Below, in pieces: positions 48,713 to 60,458 of a DNA stretch of 64,000 nucleotides. The DNA is from Paracamarosporium sp. OC-R06-R3. Taxonomy: Eukaryota > Ascomycota > Dothideomycetes > Pleosporales > Didymosphaeriaceae. How positions within the stretch are numbered: position 1 is the first letter of the stretch; each line of letters starts with the position of its first letter. The notes under the pieces were generated by a model. The model was not told the DNA's origin. It was given only the letters and a program-made list of their open reading frames with translations, and made no database searches. A program made the translations under genes and the position numbers. The stretch lies in the NCBI GenBank assembly GCA_019828545.1, contig JACVRA010000001.1, positions 33,771 to 97,770 on the forward strand, written 5' to 3'.

Positions 48713-49761
48713 GGTACAAAGAAGGACACTATAATCGGAGTAAAGAAAGAAGGACCAGAGGACATCCCATGATGGACAGGAGAGGCATTTAACATGGCCG
48801 ACTTTCGACGTGATTGGTTGATTTCAAGCGGCTGAGACGCAGATGTGTCTAATTGTCGAGTTGTCGAGTTGCCGAGTTGTCGAGTTGTCGAGAAACGGTT
48901 CATTGGGTTGCCCGTTTGTCTAGTTGCCTTATTGTCTGGTTGTTTAGATGCCTTGTTGCCTGAATTTGTGGACCGTTGTGAGTGGCTAACTTGATCTTGT
49001 AAGCGATATTTCTGCATAGCTGTGGCGATTATTGAACAGCGAACCATGCAAGCGGGTGCATGTTGACCGGAATGCGGTCATTCTTCCTATTTGCTGATAG
49101 CGAATAGATTTACCACTTGTTGGCTTGGTGAGAGATGTCAATTCTGGTCAACCACGCAATCAGACAACTATGCAGAATTACGCCTAAAAAAGCAATACGA
49201 CTCACAAGCATTCTGTTCTTTATATACGTACTTTGGTTAGATGCTTCAAATCAGACGAGTTCCTCAGACGTCTAGCAAATAGCACCGACACTCTTGAGCC
49301 GCCAACCAACCAGGCTTGACCTAGAAGAACAACACGGAAGGCTGGCTCGTTAGATAAAGCGATCAGTGTGGATGAAAATCATGTGTCGATGTACCTACCT
49401 AGGTACACGCGCATCTATAAAATTGCGCAGCTGTTCGCACACGGTAGGTTTTGCCTTATGGGCATAGTCCTTTCAGCCGGTAACATCGCTGCAGCGCGAT
49501 GCAACATGGAGTTATTTGGGCATGAGAACGAAGGTGAAGAAGATCCAACGTCAACACGTGAGGGGCGCAATTGTTTAAAAAAAAAGGCAAAAGCATGCAT
49601 AGGGGATTGGCTCTTACTCCATGCACAAGCAAAAGCAATCACAAGATATAGTGAACGTGCCATTGAACAAAGCCCAAGTAGAGCGGAAGGATGAGAAATC
49701 GCATGCCATTGGTGAAAGGGGTATCACAAGATCTAAATATCGCTTGAACGCAGATGTACGC
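48713..49761. other. Intergenic region with minisatellite
   Basis: Promoter side of the zinc-finger gene and 3' side of the actin-related gene. It contains the repeat listed next and short frames only. Confidence 0.45.
48853..48892. repeat. 8-bp minisatellite (ttgtcgag), five units
   Basis: Five head-to-tail units, ttgtcgag x2, ttgccgag, ttgtcgag x2. Looser variants (ttgtctag, ttgtctgg, ttgtttag) continue to about 48960. It lies 140-250 bases upstream of the zinc-finger gene start. Confidence 0.85.
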
Positions 49762-51462
49762 TCAAGCCCATACGCCTAACGTCCAGCTCGCTCTCTCGCC
49801 GGTTCCTCTCCCTACACCCGGTCCCATGCTTTGGCGCTGCGGCACCACTGACACCTCCTTCTCCTTGCTTGCACCTTGTAGTCCATGTTGAAGATATCGC
49901 TCCCGGTCGATTTCGACGATACCTCTAATCCGCTGCTGCGCCACCAGACTCGCGCCTACCCAAGCTCCCAACGTCTCGACACCACGCACGATGCCACCAG
50001 TAACACTAGCGGATGGCGGACCATTTTTCAAGGCGAATTGCGCTAGCCTTGCATCAATAGTGTCCTCTTCGGGACCTCGCAAACCAGCCGGAAGAGGGTT
50101 GTCTGGATCAAGCGACTCCGAAATTTTGTCGTCTCCTTCTTGTCTCCGTAACTCGAGAGCTTCTCTGTGTTGGCGCAGAACCTGTTCGTGCCGTGCACTG
50201 GCGGTGCCATAGTTACGCACAGGATCCCAACCTTTCGTCTGAACTAGCGCTTCGAGCTCGGAGAGGATGCGACTCTTAAGGCCTGGCATGGCAGAAACGC
50301 CGCCAGTGATGACGATACGTGACATGCACAAGCGACGTACATCTACCGGTAGAGATAGCAACGCCCGGTAGATGAGATGATGCAATGGAAGCTCATGATC
50401 ATCGAATTCACTCAAAGCGGTTTCTGTAGCGAAAAGTGCATGTTCGGCAGGTTTAGCAAGTGTTGCAAAAGGCATAGAGAGTTCTGACGGTGGTGAGCTT
50501 TTTGGGAGTGGTATGGTTATCGTTGGCTCGGGGGTCTCCACTGCATCTTCAAATTCCTCGAGGATGGGCGATGAGCGCGCAGGGAAGTAGAGCGTCCTGC
50601 GGTTTGACCTGGGTCTTGATTTGCACCAACCAACGCGCGACAGAACTTCCTCAGCCTCTTCGAATGAAATATCATCGTTTTCTTGATAACCACCGTGTTC
50701 ATCTTGTGCTGCGTTTAATACTTTTGCCATCTCTTCACTTAAGAGCTTCCCTGCTCGGATTGTCCGCTGCTCGTGCACTTCACGATACTCACAGACAGCA
50801 GTGACAATTGTCTCAGCCCATCCAATGTCCACCACAAGCGCGGATCGTAACCCGGCGGCAACAGTTGAAAGAACAGGTGAGGACATAAGAGTGATGCTTG
50901 GTGCCTGGAAGCTTCCAAATAAAACATTCAGCAACGTCGACAATAAAGGATGCGGCATCTTAGATGGCATGCCTAGGAGAATTCGGCGCGGTTTCGTGTC
51001 GAGCACAAAGTATTTGTTGTACACCTCTCGCATGACCCTCTCGAACTTGTCCTCTACGAGTCCTAGATCAACTTGGCTCAGGTCCATGCGGTATAGCTCA
51101 AATTCCTGTCCCCATTCCTGACCCTTCTTTGGCTTCCGTCTCTTTTGGGTGTATTCAGGATCCCATTGGCGATAGTCTCCTACCCTTCGCTGGTTGTCGG
51201 GGTCGTAAGATAGCGTGCATCGCGGGGTGCTTTCGCCGGGGAATCCGGCGCGCACATATCGTGAACCGAGCTCGATAACAACATATTCGTCCTCGGAGCG
51301 GAAGCTGCCGCCGGGAGAACCAAAGAGGGAGGACACTGATCGCCCCAGCGTAGGCGTGCGAGGAGTTTCGGGCGTGGACCCTAGATCAGCGACGCGGGGA
51401 GTGGTGCCTCGGACAGACCTGCTCAGAGAAGCCGACACTTTGCGCTCGCCGGACGAAGACAT
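49762..51462 (-). CDS. ARP10: Actin-related protein, dynactin pointed-end type (Arp10/Arp11-like)
   Basis: Single exon of 566 residues from MSSSGERKVSAS; an in-frame upstream codon at 51516 would add 18 residues but lacks a good context. After a Ser/Thr/Pro-rich head of about 55 residues, the actin fold starts at YVVIELGSRYVRAGFPGES, with RRILLGMPSKMPHPLLSTLL, the second nucleotide-site strand ALVVDIGWAETIVTAVCEYR near 215, and RIVITGGVSAMPGLKSRI near 400. Actin's usual DxG of phosphate loop 1 is changed to ELGS, which suggests weak or no ATP hydrolysis. A 60-residue acidic/Pro insert lies at about 290-350. In the family these proteins cap the pointed end of the Arp1 filament in dynactin. Assignment to Arp10 rather than Arp11 is by overall likeness only. 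Confidence 0.85.
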   Translation of the reverse strand: MSSSGERKVSASLSRSVRGTTPRVADLGSTPETPRTPTLGRSVSSLFGSPGGSFRSEDEYVVIELGSRYVRAGFPGESTPRCTLSYDPDNQRRVGDYRQWDPEYTQKRRKPKKGQEWGQEFELYRMDLSQVDLGLVEDKFERVMREVYNKYFVLDTKPRRILLGMPSKMPHPLLSTLLNVLFGSFQAPSITLMSSPVLSTVAAGLRSALVVDIGWAETIVTAVCEYREVHEQRTIRAGKLLSEEMAKVLNAAQDEHGGYQENDDISFEEAEEVLSRVGWCKSRPRSNRRTLYFPARSSPILEEFEDAVETPEPTITIPLPKSSPPSELSMPFATLAKPAEHALFATETALSEFDDHELPLHHLIYRALLSLPVDVRRLCMSRIVITGGVSAMPGLKSRILSELEALVQTKGWDPVRNYGTASARHEQVLRQHREALELRRQEGDDKISESLDPDNPLPAGLRGPEEDTIDARLAQFALKNGPPSASVTGGIVRGVETLGAWVGASLVAQQRIRGIVEIDRERYLQHGLQGASKEKEVSVVPQRQSMGPGVGRGTGERASWTLGVWA

Positions 51463-51826
51463 TGTCGCAAGCGGAGCTATGAAGACATCATATAGCGGTA
51501 TACAGAACGGCAACACAGTGCATTTCGCCGCGAAGCTATGCAGCTGGCGGTTGGCTGGAGGAGCTTGGGTGGGCCGGCTTTAGCGTCTTGGCATGCACGG
51601 CGAACTTTTTTCGAGGTCGACCAATTTTTTGGAAGCTCGCACCGTCCAACACACCCAGCACACGCGCCCGCCCGCACTCGAACACGCAGTGACGACTACT
51701 GAGGAGGTACTGGCCACGGAAAGAGGAGCTGCAACACCAACCGGCCAATTGCAACAAGGCCGCGCGAAATCCCTGTCGTAGGAGGAAGGAGCTCCCCAAC
51801 TTTCAGAAAGCACAACGATCGCAAAA
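51463..51826. other. Divergent promoter between the Arp gene and NOP58
   Basis: A 364-bp spacer with both starts facing outwards. It contains two A/T homopolymer tracts (acttttttcg and aattttttgg near 51605-51640) of the sort seen in ribosome-biogenesis promoters; no defined element is claimed. Confidence 0.45.
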
Positions 51827-53829
51827 ATGGGTGTCTTCATTCTTACCGAAACCAGCGCTGGCTATGCGCTCTTCAAGGCGAAGGACAAGAAGCTGCTGAA
51901 AGGTGGCGAGGACCTGAGCAAGGTGGAAGACGCAGCCGGTGCGCTTAAGCTCAAGAAGTTTACCGTAAGGTTTCCGGCCCTGCAAATACGGGACCAAAGC
52001 TCATGCCCTGCAGAAATTCGAGAATGCCGTTACCGCTCTTAACGAAGCCGCCGCGCTTTCGGACAGCAAGGTCACCCCTATGCTTTCGAACCTGCTGAAC
52101 GAACTCAAAGACGAGTCCAAGGCATCTCTGGCTGTAGCCGATGCTAAGCTTGGTAATGCCATTGCACAGCTGGTAGGTCATGTCCCGCAATGCATGAGAA
52201 GACTATGGGTCGAACTCTGCGTAGCGCACATGAACTAACTCGCGCTCCTTATGCAGCCGGGACTTTCTCTTAAGATCGTCAGCGACCAATCCTCCACGAG
52301 CGACGTCTACCGCGCTATCCGCGAACACCTGCCTTCCCTTATCCCCGACATGGTTCCTGCCGAAGTAAATGCAACTAGATTGGGTTTGGCACACTCGCTC
52401 TCGCGACACAAGTTGAAGTTCTCTCCGGATAAGGTTGATACTAGTACGTGAATCTTTTTGACTTGGGAGGAAGCTTCGACAGCACCACGCCCAGCCTTTT
52501 ACGTCCTTCGAAAAGTTTACCTAACTTTTGTTTAGTGATCATCCAGAGCATAGGAAGTTTGGATGTCCTGGACAAGCAGCTGAACACGTACGCCATGCGT
52601 GTGAAGGAGTGGTACGGCTGGCATTTCCCGGAGCTGGCCAAAATCCTCAACGACAACCTTGCCTACAGCCGCGTGGTGCTCAAAATGGGTTTCCGTTCCA
52701 ACGCTCGGGACGCTGACCTATCCGTAAGTTGATCGGACTTGAGGCGAGACGCACAACGCTGACAATGCCGTAGTCGATATTGCCAGAAGAAATCGAGACC
52801 GCTGTTAAAGCCGCCGCAGAGATTTCCATGGGAACTGAAATCAGCGACGAAGATCTGGAGGCAACTAGTGCTTTGGCTGAGCAAGTAGTCGATCTCACCG
52901 AGCACCGTCAGAATCTCTCCAACTACCTCAGCAGTCGTATGCAGGCGCTTGCCCCCAACCTGACGCAATTAGTCGGAGAGCTTGTTGGAGCTCGCTTGAT
53001 CGCGCACGCCGGCTCTTTGACGAACCTTGCCAAATCTCCAGGTTCTACCATTCAAATTTTGGGAGCGGAAAAGGCGCTTTTCCGTGCGCTCAAGACGAAG
53101 CACGACACACCCAAGTACGGTCTTATCTACCACGCTTCACTTATCGGACAGGCCACTGGCAAGAACAAGGGCAAGATCGCGCGCATGTTGGCTGCCAAGT
53201 CTGCACTCGGTCTGCGCGTTGACGCTCTCAGCACATGGGGTGTCGGCTCTGAAGACACTTCTAAGGAACCCACTGAAGAGGAAAAATCTCAACTCGGCCG
53301 CGATGCACGGAGCACCATCGAGAGGCGTTTGAGGGCGCTCGAAGGCAAGCCTCTGAAGAGCTTGGCGAACGCTAACCAGGTGCCGGTTGCGCAGAAGTGG
53401 GAAGTCAAAGAGGCACGGAAGTATAACCCTGATGCCGATGGCCTGACTGGCGACGAACCTGCTGCGAAGAAGGCCAAGGGCCAGGTTAATGGCACGACAC
53501 CAAAGAAGCTCGTACAGGAAGTTGAGAGCGAGGATGAGGACGAGGATGTGACGATGGGCGATGCCGGTGCTGAGGACTCCGACTCGGATGAGGAAGAGAA
53601 GGTCACCGGGTCTACCCCGAAGGACAAGAAGGCCGCAAAGAAAGCCGAGAAGGAAGCTAAGAAGGCACGGAAAGCTGAGCGCGCGGCGAAGCGTGAAGCC
53701 AAGGCGGCAAAGCAGGCCGCTAAGGAGGCTAAGAAGGCAGAGAAGGCCACTTCAGAGAACAAGAAGCGGAAACATGATGATGACGCGGACAAGACCGAGA
53801 AAAAGAAGAAGAAGAAGAGCAAAGACTAG
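51827..53829 (+). CDS. NOP58: Nucleolar protein NOP58, box C/D snoRNP core
   Basis: Five exons, 51827-51964, 52014-52172, 52257-52443, 52536-52723 and 52774-53829, give 575 residues. NOP58 pairs with NOP56 in box C/D snoRNPs that guide rRNA 2'-O-methylation in the nucleolus. The N-terminal domain starts [20 protein letters not shown]. The NOSIC/coiled-coil part includes [20 protein letters not shown] and [20 protein letters not shown]. The Nop RNA-binding domain has [20 protein letters not shown] and the [14 protein letters not shown] loop. After about residue 430 there is an acidic/Ser stretch and a long Lys/Glu/Ala tail ending KKKKKKSKD, the KKE/D tail typical of NOP56/58. Introns are 49-92 bp, and I see no box C/D snoRNA in them. 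Its end converges on RPC17. Confidence 0.97.
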
Positions 53830-54289
53830 GTGTCTTGGTCTCGCGTGCCTTCATTTCGAAAACCTTTGCCTCGAAGACGTTGAGTGTGTATGTAAAAATG
53901 GGCGACGGCGTTTGTATGGGCTGCTATCTGACTTGCTGTCTATGGCGAGTGGCGCATTTGCGGATCGGCTTGGGCATTTTGTATCTTTTCTATCCATTTC
54001 TGTGGATGTGCATGTTGCTTGGGCAGGGTAGGATGGGCCGTCGTGTGATGAATGGTTGTTCGAGAATACCCGCCGCATCATACATGAATTTATCAAAACG
54101 TTCAAAACATTGTGCCTAATGCGTAGCCCGTGATCATTTTGGGTCTTTCTCCATAGGCACACGCTATCCATTAACTCGATCCTGTCGCTAAAAGTACACG
54201 GACCCATCACTGTCACACATGCTCTATGTTATCTTTGTGTAACTACATTTCCGTCCATCTAAGAGAGTAATGCCTCAGGAGCGCAATCC
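53830..54289. other. Convergent intergenic region
   Basis: 460 bases between the stops of NOP58 and RPC17; no gene seen. Confidence 0.5.
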
Positions 54290-55014
54290 TTACACCTTCC
54301 TCTTCAACTTCTTCTTGTGCTTCCTCCTCGAGTCACCGAGCATCTCGTCGGGCAGCTTCTCCATTTCCTGGTGTTCCACCCCAGCCGGAATATTCTCCTC
54401 CTCGCCATAAAACACATTCAATACTGTCTGCAAGATATCGTCCAACTCCTCTTCGCTGAACCGCGCTGTTGCCTATACATCCGTCAACCTCACACTTCGC
54501 CTTTACCTCGGAACCAGTAACATACCTCTTCAATGATGAGCTCAAGCGTGATGCGCGACGTCGGCCGCACATTGTACAGCTGCAGATACTCTGCCTTGTT
54601 GAGCCGATACCTTGGGGCCAGCGCGCGGAGCAGTGAGTGCGGCCCTTTGTACAGCGTCATCGGGCGCTCCGCGTGGAGATCGGAGATCTCTTTCGCGGGG
54701 TTAACCCACTGCGCGATGTCGCCGGTAGAGTTGGGGTCGCCTTCAAAATACCGCAGACCCTATGGCACAGGCTGTTAATGTCATAGAGGATGAAGGGTAT
54801 GGGGAAAAGGTTTACATCTTGCAGTATCTCCCGGACGTTAGAAAGAGTTTTGTCGCGATTGCGCTCTTTCGAGAGGTAGTAGGTGGATTCGGAGCGAATG
54901 TGTTGGTAGACTTCGTGGTTGGAGAGAAGTGCTGATTGGGGATTTTTGATCTGTGGATTGTAAGCTTGAAGTACGAATTACGCGTAAGGTGGTTGGTGGC
55001 GGCCGTACATGCAT
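54290..55014 (-). CDS. RPC17: RNA polymerase III subunit RPC9 (Rpc17)
   Basis: Four exons, 55009-55014 (ATG CAT only), 54816-54950, 54526-54759 and 54290-54472, give 185 residues. With RPC25 it forms the stalk of RNA polymerase III and contacts the initiation factor TFIIIB. It starts MHIKNPQSALLSNHEVYQHI, typical of the family, and the HRDC-like helical core includes LAPRYRLNKAEYLQLYNVRP and TSRITLELIIEE, then ARFSEEELDDILQTVLNVFY across the last intron. The tail is basic (RRKHKKKLKRKV). A six-base first exon is unusual but the donor gtacgg, the acceptor and the frame all fit. Its size agrees with other fungal members. The upstream side is a 2.5-kb gap. Confidence 0.92.
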
Positions 55015-57588
55015 AGTCGCTTGCTGAAAGCTAGCTAACGGAAGTATGGGCGGGCTCTTCGATCGCCCTCAAATGCGTATCTTGATGCAAACGATGTGCA
55101 GACGGTTAGGTATTGAATGACTGATTAGAAGACTGAAGTGTGACTAGTAGATTGTCAGTGTTGCAGTTTCATATATAGAACAGACTGGCTGCGAGATCTA
55201 AATATGTAGATACCTGCGAGATGGTATTTTCATGTTGCCTTGTTCTAGCGCTGCTATCGTCCAAAGAGGAAAGGGTGGTGAATGACTAAACGTGCAGAGG
55301 CGACTGCGTTCAGAACGAAGATGGCCACGGACGGGGAATGTTGCTGCTGTGCGCCAAGATCTATTCTTTACTACTTACATTAGACGTTCTACTACAATAG
55401 ATTTGAACTAGCTCTGATCGTAGACTTCGAGAGTGTCAATTGGCGGGTGAGTAAGTTTGCGAAAATGTTTCGGTGAGGGCAATGTTTAGCGCTAGCGGCT
55501 TGGCACACGACCATCGCAAACAAAGGTAATCACAACGAGCATGGCTATGTTATTGAATGCTTCCGAATGGTGCAGTGTGGTTGTGCGATTGTTGAAAAAT
55601 GTGAGTGCAAGTGTTACAACATGCCCAGAGTCGATTAAACTAGTTCGATCTCTTTAGAACCATAGATTAAGAGCGTTGAGGCAAGTCTGGCAAGATGATG
55701 GTTGAAACCTTCGAACATTGGTGACTATGGAGTATCCTGTATGCCAAGTGTTCGAGTTGGCCTAAAGACATTCACTATGATGGGGTTATCCGTTCGGTCC
55801 GTTCAGTCAGCCGTTCTATAGATTCATTATGCTGATCTTGATAGTATTGTACTTCATCGCTGTTGTCAGCAAAGTAAGCATGAGCGAAGCGAAATCGATG
55901 AGAGTGTAGCAGTGTACGATGCATATACCTACGCAGTTCGCATGTGGAACAATAAAGTCACTTGAACAGTGCTACTGCGATTGTCGAGGGGCTGTTTTGG
56001 ACCGTAAAATTTGAGACCCACCAGCGTCTACTGGCCTTGAGCATTCTATCTTACATATTACCATACTACGAAAGAGAAAGAGAGATTGGGCATTGCGCCG
56101 GACGTTTCAGTGCAGAGCTAAACTGCGGGAAATCACCTCAGGACACGTAGCAGCCAGCGAAACTGTCTTTGGAGTGTTGTACAGTGACACGCTGGGAATA
56201 CAGGTACGACGGGACCAGTCAGTTGCGTGTCGAGCTGAGAACAACGAACTTGTCCCAGCAGAGCCATGTTGTTCCCACTATTTGTCGGTGTGGTTGAGCA
56301 GCGTCTGTGCAAAGGGATGATGCTAGTAAAAATGGCAGCCCATGCACTCATCCACGGTCCGGTGAAGACAGAAATAGCAAAGCTCGACCGGCGTTGTTCA
56401 GAGATTGGTTGTTTGATGCAGCATTGAAATATGTCGTGCTCTGCATGCTATCGTCTGTGATCACCCGAGGAATCGAGTGATTATTGCAAAGGGCGCAAAT
56501 GCGGCAAGGCGTCGCCTGAGCATCAAAATGCCCACATTGAGCCCATGACAAGTGCATCTCGCGCTGCAGCCGCGATAACTGGGCATAACTGCGCAGTCCA
56601 GACCCGCATAGCCGCATCGTGTTCCGGCCGGCCGGGAATATCGCCAACGGTTCGCAAGGTGCGTTATTGCAGTCGAAGTTTTCTCGAACGATGCACAGTG
56701 CTGGCGTACGACGACGACAGGCACGTATCAGCAGGCGAGGCGTCTCCTTCTCCAAAAGGCATTGATGCGTCTTGCTTCCCTGTCGCCCCGCACAGCAACA
56801 CGGGGCCGAGTTCGCAGTCAGAGATTTCCAGCAGAGCAATGATTACGGCAGAGATTCGCGAAGAATGGCAACCGTCCTGTTAGGGCCTGGCGCAGCTGCC
56901 GGCCGTGTTTCATCCGCCAAAAGCCGCAACAGCTGTCAGTGGGGAGCAGGGAAGAAGCGCGTGCGGAGGCGAATGGCAGGCGATCAGCGGTGCAAGCAGG
57001 CGGCCGATGTGCGACGGACGCGTCCAAAGCCATGTTGGACAGGCTGACGGCGCCGGCGGCAGTGGAGAGTCAGGCCATTTTTCTCGTGGTGGAGAGGGGA
57101 GCAGTTGCAGCGGGAGTCCATGGCGAGGTCTGGAACACTGGGCCCTGAGGTGCAGAGGCGCCCTGATTGGCCGGGGGCTGGCTTGCCATACCCTCTCCTT
57201 CGCCCTCCCACCTCACACAGCAAAGCGCCTCTCCCCTCCAACGTTCACGCCCAGAGCTGCTGGCCGTTCGCGCTACCGGCCTCGTCCCGACCGCGTTGGC
57301 TGCCCTCGAGGCCTCTTTGCTGGCGCTGAGCCGTCCACTCGCTCGTCACGCGCTGCTGCTTTCACCCTGTGCACCACACCCGCCGCGCCCCGCCCACGTG
57401 AAGGCCCGGCCTTGGCCTCCGCCTCCCGCCCTCTGCGTCTGGTACTCGAGTAGTCTACCGGGCGCGGACACGCAGCTCAAAGATCGGTTCTGCACGGGCC
57501 CTTATCGCCAGCACGCGTAGCGTGACCCGTCTCGTCTTATTGATATAGCATCCCTGGCTGTGTGCCCGCCATTGAGTCTTCTGCTGCC
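55015..57588. other. Long intergenic region
   Basis: No supported gene. A Cys-containing minus-strand frame of 163 codons at 56348-56839 has no motif or splice context. From about 57150 the plus strand is very C/T-rich, fitting the leader of the next gene. Confidence 0.4.
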
Positions 57589-59417
57589 ATGATCGACGCC
57601 AACCTCTCTGCTCTGGTAACCCAGCAGCACCGCGACATCGGCTCCTCTTCTAGTCTGCCGACCACGCCAGACGGGGATGTTGGCGCCTCCTGTCCCAGAC
57701 CTGTGGCTCATGGGGTATTGAGCTCGGCACACCCAGACGACAGCCCTGCTCTTCTCGAATCGTCTCTGGCCCCTCCCTTCCCACTACCAGCACCCTCCCC
57801 GCCAGACCTCCAGAGTCCACTCTACGAGGCACAGCCAGACTTCAGCCTCAGCTTCGCAGGCACTGTTGTGCCTGCCTCCGGTGTCTCGCTGCCTACCCCA
57901 CCCATACTGAGAACCTCGCACAACCTACGCCTCCCATCGTTCGACCTTTTGGGCATCGCTGCTCCGCATCCAGACCGCATCCCTTTGCGCTCCAGCCACT
58001 CATTCTCCGTGGGCGCCGGCCCACTGTCGAAGCCGGAGGATCCTCTCCATGTACTCAGCCCGCGCATTCGCCAGCTTGACGGGGCCGACGATCTTCCCAG
58101 TACGAGTCCGCAACCCGCCAAGGCCAGAGTTAATCGCATCGTTTCCGTCGTAACACCACCAACGGAGCCGGGCACCTTCAACTGGGGATCCTTTGTGAAT
58201 GTCACAGCGGCCGCGCTCGGCTCACCGCCAAGTTCCGATCCAGGACAGTCGCCAAATCTGACTACGGTAGCCACCCCGCCGTCGCTAGCATCGGCTCCGA
58301 TTGTCGTCCCAACGGTTGTAGAAGTGAGTGGTGCGCGAGGTATGGCAGCCTGGACGCAGAGTGTACAAGAGACACTCAGTAAGTACAGCCTCAGAACGCA
58401 TGGTAGGCACGCTGACTCCTTGCAGCTACCGAATCGACCTTTCAAGGTGTGAGCTCCGTCAAGATCCTGTCCCACGCCCTACCGTGTCCATCTACCACCG
58501 GTCATATTTTCCCTCAGATCATCGCCGCCATCCATGGTCAATCCCCAACCAACACCGCCTGGATAAACGTTTTCCATGCTGTCCCCGGACGCTTCACGCT
58601 CTCTGACCTTCCCAAATCGCCGCCCTCCACTCCAGGTCCTGCGGTTGGTGGAGATGAATACTTCACAAGTAAAGTTTTTGATAGTGCCGTAGCAATCCCG
58701 GACTACCAGCTTGATTCCAAGCTCTTACCCCCTTCTCCACGACCAGTTGTCCCTCCGGGCAGCGTACACATTTCCATAGTTGAGCGCTATATTCCACCAA
58801 CCAACACGAATGAGTATGCAGAAATGTTCCAACTAAGGGGCCGTTCGTTACTCCATGACCGACTCGTCGAGTTGTCTCCTGACAATGGCCTGCTGGTTTT
58901 CATCTACCCGACAAAAACCGGAGCTCGGACCTTTATGCAAGATTATCTCGGCCCCATCCTTGACCCGTTATTGCGCTCCATTACAGTCGTGCACGACCTC
59001 TCTTCTGAATTGGGCAAACGCCTAGGGGAAATGAGCTCAGTGAACTACCTCGATGAGTACGAAAGGTTGAGGGGCCAGGTGGAACGCTATTGTAGCATGC
59101 TAAGCGAAGGCCGCTCTGAGGATAATAACTCTGCCTTTACCTTGGTACGAGCCTCAAGGGAAGAAGCGGTACTCGAGAGGTCGTCATGGGCAAATGATTG
59201 GTGGATCAAACAAGAGAAACCTCGCATACGTGAGACGGTCAACAAATACTTCCGGCAAGTTAAGAAGTTGCCCGAGTCGGAGATGACTGGCTCGCACTTA
59301 ATCCAAGAGGTGCTGGACGGCGTCGCGAACCGGAAGGCCGAGGACCATCGGCCAAATCTGAGAGGTATTGAAGTCGGTATCTTCATCATCAAGAGGACTA
59401 TCATCCCGCAAGGATAG
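57589..59417 (+). CDS. Conserved fungal protein, unknown function
   Basis: Two exons, 57589-58378 and 58426-59417, with a 47-bp intron (gtaagt...gctgac...cag), give 593 residues from MIDANLSALVTQQHRDIGSS. The first 260 residues are Pro/Ser-rich and disordered, with many SP/TP sites. The folded part after the intron has TTGHIFPQIIAAIHGQSP, VHISIVERYIPPTNTNEYAE, DNGLLVFIYPTKTGARTFMQ, a helical segment (LDEYERLRGQVERYCSML), a Trp-rich piece (SSWANDWWIKQEKPRIRET) and ends GIEVGIFIIKRTIIPQG. I recall this as a broadly conserved family of Pezizomycotina, but I know no function or fold. The start at 57589 follows a C/T-rich leader; no better upstream ATG is seen. Confidence 0.85.
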
Positions 59418-60060
59418 AGCAGCGTCTCGAGACGATACTTTTACGGCTCAAAGACGAACTTCTGTCGAAAATAAGAATTCAAGGTGTCGAACATCATTTC
59501 GCGGTCCATCATACATGACAGTTCGGACGACGCAAGCGAAGATTCGCTATGAGAGCAAGGCGTTTTGGAAGTGATGCATGATTAATACCCGTTCCCGCAT
59601 AGCATGGCATGGCGTTAGGAAAGGATACAGGTTGACAAAAGGAAAATATGGAATCAAAGATACTACTAATCTAATAACCGTTCGTGCCTGCGCTTAAGTC
59701 CTTTATACCTTCATCCCTTAAACACGAGCTGACCGCCTGGTCTAAATGGAATCCCGCAGAATGCAATTCCGTCATACGCTAGGCTAATCCTGCTGTGCAG
59801 ATGCTGATCATTGCCGTATGGATATGTGTGCGGCGCCCTGGCCGTAAAGTGTAACCTCACCGACCCGACGCTTGTTTTTCCTGCGGGTGTTGTGCCTTGG
59901 TTGTTCATGGCTCTGGTAGGAAAGGTTTCCCGGAGAGGATTTTACTCCATAACCATCGACATGGTACTCTGGGCTATGCTAACGGCACTGTTGCGAATGA
60001 AGACTACATTCAAGCAAACCGATGAGCTCAAGGACAAGTAGATGCTCTTGCAATATGCAA
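59418..60060. other. Intergenic region with competing short frames
   Basis: At 59711-60041 protein-like short frames occur on both strands: minus frames ending GGQLVFKG and GQGAAHISIRQ, and a hydrophobic plus frame of 76 codons. They overlap and cannot all be real. I call none. Confidence 0.35.
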
Positions 60061-60458
60061 CTATCGACGCTGACGTTTTCTCTTAGATTCGTAGTCGTGC
60101 GAATCAAGACTTGGCCTCGTTGTCTTAAAAGGATGGACCGTATCCACACCACTCAACGTGATAGCAAGCACACATTGCTTGACATCATAGCGGTCATCTA
60201 ATCGCGATGTCGGTCTGCAGACGTTGGATTGTGAGTTCGGGTCTGACAAATAATTTCTGAAATGTCTGTTCCGGCCCCGAAATAACGAGCGAATTGATCA
60301 GCGGAAACATCACATTCCACGCGGAACAGCGTTGAAGATGACCTCAGTGAAGATGCTTTCCCTATTGAATGCCGCTCCGACGAGCAGGTTCAGAAACGCC
60401 TCATGCTGTTATCTACTAACATTCTCGTCCATAAAAGTCATCACTTTGCATCAGCTTT
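60061..60458 (-). pseudogene. Small broken gene, unidentified
   Basis: A protein-like frame begins near ATG 60458 (MTFMDENVSR), meets a TAA, then continues QHEAFLNLLVGAAFNRESIF and TEVIFNAVPRG. A 56-bp intron (gtgatg...tttcag) joins it in phase to NYLSDPNSQSN, CVLAITLSGVDTVHPFK and a basic end RKRQRR. The total would be about 105 codons. The TAA is one C-to-T change from CAA (Gln). Removing it as a 15-bp GT-AG intron is not credible. I do not recognise the family. It may be a young pseudogene, or the start may lie just after the stop on a missing exon. Confidence 0.35.

Noticed and set aside
51965..52773. NOP58 introns as possible hosts of box C/D snoRNAs
   Set aside because: No paired C (RTGATGA) and D (CTGA) boxes with a terminal stem were seen in the four introns.
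59711..60041. Short protein-like frames on both strands
   Set aside because: They overlap each other in conflicting frames and none has a start, splice and family match together.
60418..60432. 15-bp GT-AG segment that would remove the TAA in the small minus-strand gene
   Set aside because: Far too short for a spliceosomal intron; the smallest secure intron here is 47 bp.
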